Assembly: GCF_018333375.1 (NCBI RefSeq)
Contig: NZ_BORW01000005.1
Span: 1-64,000, forward strand
DNA from: Paenibacillus cookii
GTDB taxonomy: Bacteria > Bacillota > Bacilli > Paenibacillales > Paenibacillaceae
DNA length: 64,000 nt
Reading direction: 5' to 3'
Positions 62,660 through 64,000 of this stretch are shown here, piece by piece. Below the pieces are notes generated by a model. The model was given only the letters and a program-made list of their open reading frames with translations. It did not search any database and was not told where the DNA came from. The number at the start of each line of letters is the position of its first letter. The stretch's first letter is position 1. Both the position numbers and the translations under genes were made by a program.

Positions 62660-63832
62660 CTAAGATGAAAGACTGCTATTCCCGGTCAGCTCCTCCTTTC
62701 CTCGCAGTATGGTTCTTCTGACAAAAACGGCGAAAATGAGCAAAGAAAGAAGTCCGGACACCGCGCATGCGGCAAACAAAAAAGGGTAACCCAGGTACTG
62801 GGAAATCAGGCCGAGCACCATCGACCCTAAGCCGATCCCCAGATCCATGGCGGTGAAAAAGGAAGCGTTGGCCACGCCTTTTTTCGTTGGGGCGACGAGG
62901 TTGACGGTTGCCGTCTGCAGCGTGGGCTGCGCCGATCCGAAGCCGATTCCGTACAACACCGCGGAACACATCACGCCCACGTAACCGGTGGATACGCTTA
63001 ATACAGCCAGCGCAATCACTGCTATGATCACGGCCGGGATAACGACGGCTCCTTCGTTGTACCGATCCGCCAGTTTTCCGGCAAAGGGACGGGTGATCGT
63101 CAGGACGATGGCGTAAACCAAAAAGAACGTGCCTGCATTGACTTGAATGGATTCGGCGAACAGGGGGAGGAACGTAGTGATCCCGCCGTACGTCAGCGCC
63201 AGAAAAAATATCGATGCCGAAATAGGCAGCACGGATTTGTCGAAAAACGCCATTTTGTTTTTGCGGTCCGACCGGAAGGCAGGGACCCTGGTACACAATG
63301 CAATCGCGATGGCGGCGGCAGACAGGCAGGAGGCAAGCAAAATGGTGCGGTCAAAGGCGTAATGGCCGATCATCCACACGCCGACGATGGGGCCGATGGC
63401 CATCGAAACCGTCATGGACAGTCCATACCACCCCATGCCTTCGCCCCGGCGTTCCGCCGGAATGACGTCGGTGATCGACGTTCCGATCGACGTGGTGGAA
63501 AGGGCCCAGCCGAAGCCGTGCAAAATCCGCAGCAGCAGCAACAGGATGAGTCCGCTAGCCCAGTTGTACAAAAACATCGAGACGGCAAACAAAATAAGTC
63601 CCGCCAGGATAAACGGACGTCGGCCATAACGGTCCAGCAGTCCGCCGACGATGGGTCGGGCGACTACCGCGGACAACGTAAAACCGCCGATGACAAGTCC
63701 CAGCTGCGCTTCGTCGGCCCCAAGGTCCTTGATGTGCAGCGGCAGCGTCGGAAGCAGGATATAAAAACCGAAACTCAAGAAAAACAACGTCACCATCAAT
63801 CCGATAAACGTTTTGGTCCACAAACGGTCCAT
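62660..63832 (-). CDS. MFS multidrug-type transporter
   Basis: A 390-aa, 12-span major facilitator. GGFTLSAVVARPIVGGLLDRYGRRPFILAG is the loop 2-3 motif and LHGFGWALSTTSIGTSITDVIPAERRGEGMG the second. The ATG at 63832 follows GAGGAGG; upstream in-frame codons lie closer to the operator and have no site. It is likely an exporter induced through the adjacent TetR repressor. Confidence 0.9.
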   Translation of the reverse strand: MDRLWTKTFIGLMVTLFFLSFGFYILLPTLPLHIKDLGADEAQLGLVIGGFTLSAVVARPIVGGLLDRYGRRPFILAGLILFAVSMFLYNWASGLILLLLLRILHGFGWALSTTSIGTSITDVIPAERRGEGMGWYGLSMTVSMAIGPIVGVWMIGHYAFDRTILLASCLSAAAIAIALCTRVPAFRSDRKNKMAFFDKSVLPISASIFFLALTYGGITTFLPLFAESIQVNAGTFFLVYAIVLTITRPFAGKLADRYNEGAVVIPAVIIAVIALAVLSVSTGYVGVMCSAVLYGIGFGSAQPTLQTATVNLVAPTKKGVANASFFTAMDLGIGLGSMVLGLISQYLGYPFLFAACAVSGLLSLLIFAVFVRRTILRGKEELTGNSSLSS

Positions 63833-63869
63833 AAATAAGGCCTCCTCTATGATCATGGTGATGATATAC

Positions 63870-63893
63870 ATGTTAGTTACTAGTAACTAACAT
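63870..63893 (-). promoter_or_regulatory. TetR-type operator before the MFS gene
   Basis: A perfect 24-bp palindrome with 12-nt arms starting ATGTTAGTTACT, between the TetR gene and the MFS start. It overlaps the region where the MFS promoter or leader must lie. Confidence 0.75.
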
Positions 63894-63908
63894 TCGATCC
63901 AAAAAAAA

Positions 63909-64000
63909 TTACGTCTTTAACCCTCTGGCCAATATGGATATCGATTCTTCGATGTGGTCTTCCCCTACTACAGGGACAATTCCTTCCAGCATCGTGCTTG
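63909..64000 (-). CDS. TetR-family regulator, C-terminal end only
   Basis: The last 29 codons of a leftward gene running in from the right edge: TMLEGIVPVVGEDHIEESIS, then ILARGLKT and a TAA. The ending resembles that of TetR/AcrR proteins (EESIDILxRGL). No HTH is visible in the window. Its position upstream of the MFS gene, with a palindrome between them, supports the assignment. Confidence 0.6.
   Translation of the reverse strand, partial: STMLEGIVPVVGEDHIEESISILARGLKT

Overview
The window looks like a chromosomal segment of a Paenibacillus-type member of the Bacillales. The evidence is indirect: strong AGGAGG-type ribosome binding sites with some TTG and GTG starts, U-tracted hairpin terminators, a guanine-type purine riboswitch, two LplB/LplC-type sugar ABC cassettes each beside a large membrane-sensor AraC regulator, many glycan and amino-sugar genes, and RHS remnants. 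No rRNA, tRNA, CRISPR array, complete insertion sequence or prophage was seen.

Layout. (1) 0.3-16.4 kb: an unusual cluster. A zinc-ribbon membrane protein and a translationally coupled 49-aa membrane peptide point left. Pointing right are a membrane vWA protein, a very large tubulin/FtsZ-like GTPase, an 817-aa partner, a second membrane vWA protein, a 215-aa beta-rich protein, a zinc-ribbon TRAFAC-type GTPase and a 1061-aa membrane protein resembling GTPase-associated protein 1. This is the best candidate for a poorly described system. (2) 16.4-20.6 kb: a VOC protein, a purine riboswitch controlling an FAD-dependent oxidoreductase, and a MATE exporter with its own promoter. (3) 20.6-28.3 kb: a sugar-binding lipoprotein and two permeases, a divergent AraC sensor-regulator, a TetR regulator with a candidate self-operator, and a small membrane protein. 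(4) 28.4-49.3 kb: glycan use. It holds GH95 fucosidase, a GntR/LacI regulator, GH38 mannosidase, an HxlR/MFS pair, a five-gene amino-sugar operon (two Gfo/Idh/MocA dehydrogenases, a TIM-barrel isomerase, NagB-like, NagA), and a second AraC regulator with LplB/LplC permeases and a binding protein. Neither sugar ABC cassette encodes an ATPase, so both probably use a shared MsmX-type one. (5) 49.4-62 kb: a generally more AT-rich accessory stretch. It holds a shortened VOC gene, a secreted four-repeat protein, RHS debris, a DszC-like flavoprotein divergent from a polar amino acid/cystine-type ABC transporter, a broken lipoprotein gene, a DUF1801 protein, a secreted stalk/propeller protein and two small secreted genes, one of them broken. 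(6) 62-64 kb: a TetR-MFS-FMN reductase unit with two near-identical palindromic operators; the TetR gene runs off the right edge.

Starts were chosen from ribosome binding sites, promoters, signal peptides and domain boundaries. Several differ from the longest open frame. All functional names come from sequence patterns read by eye; no database search was run.
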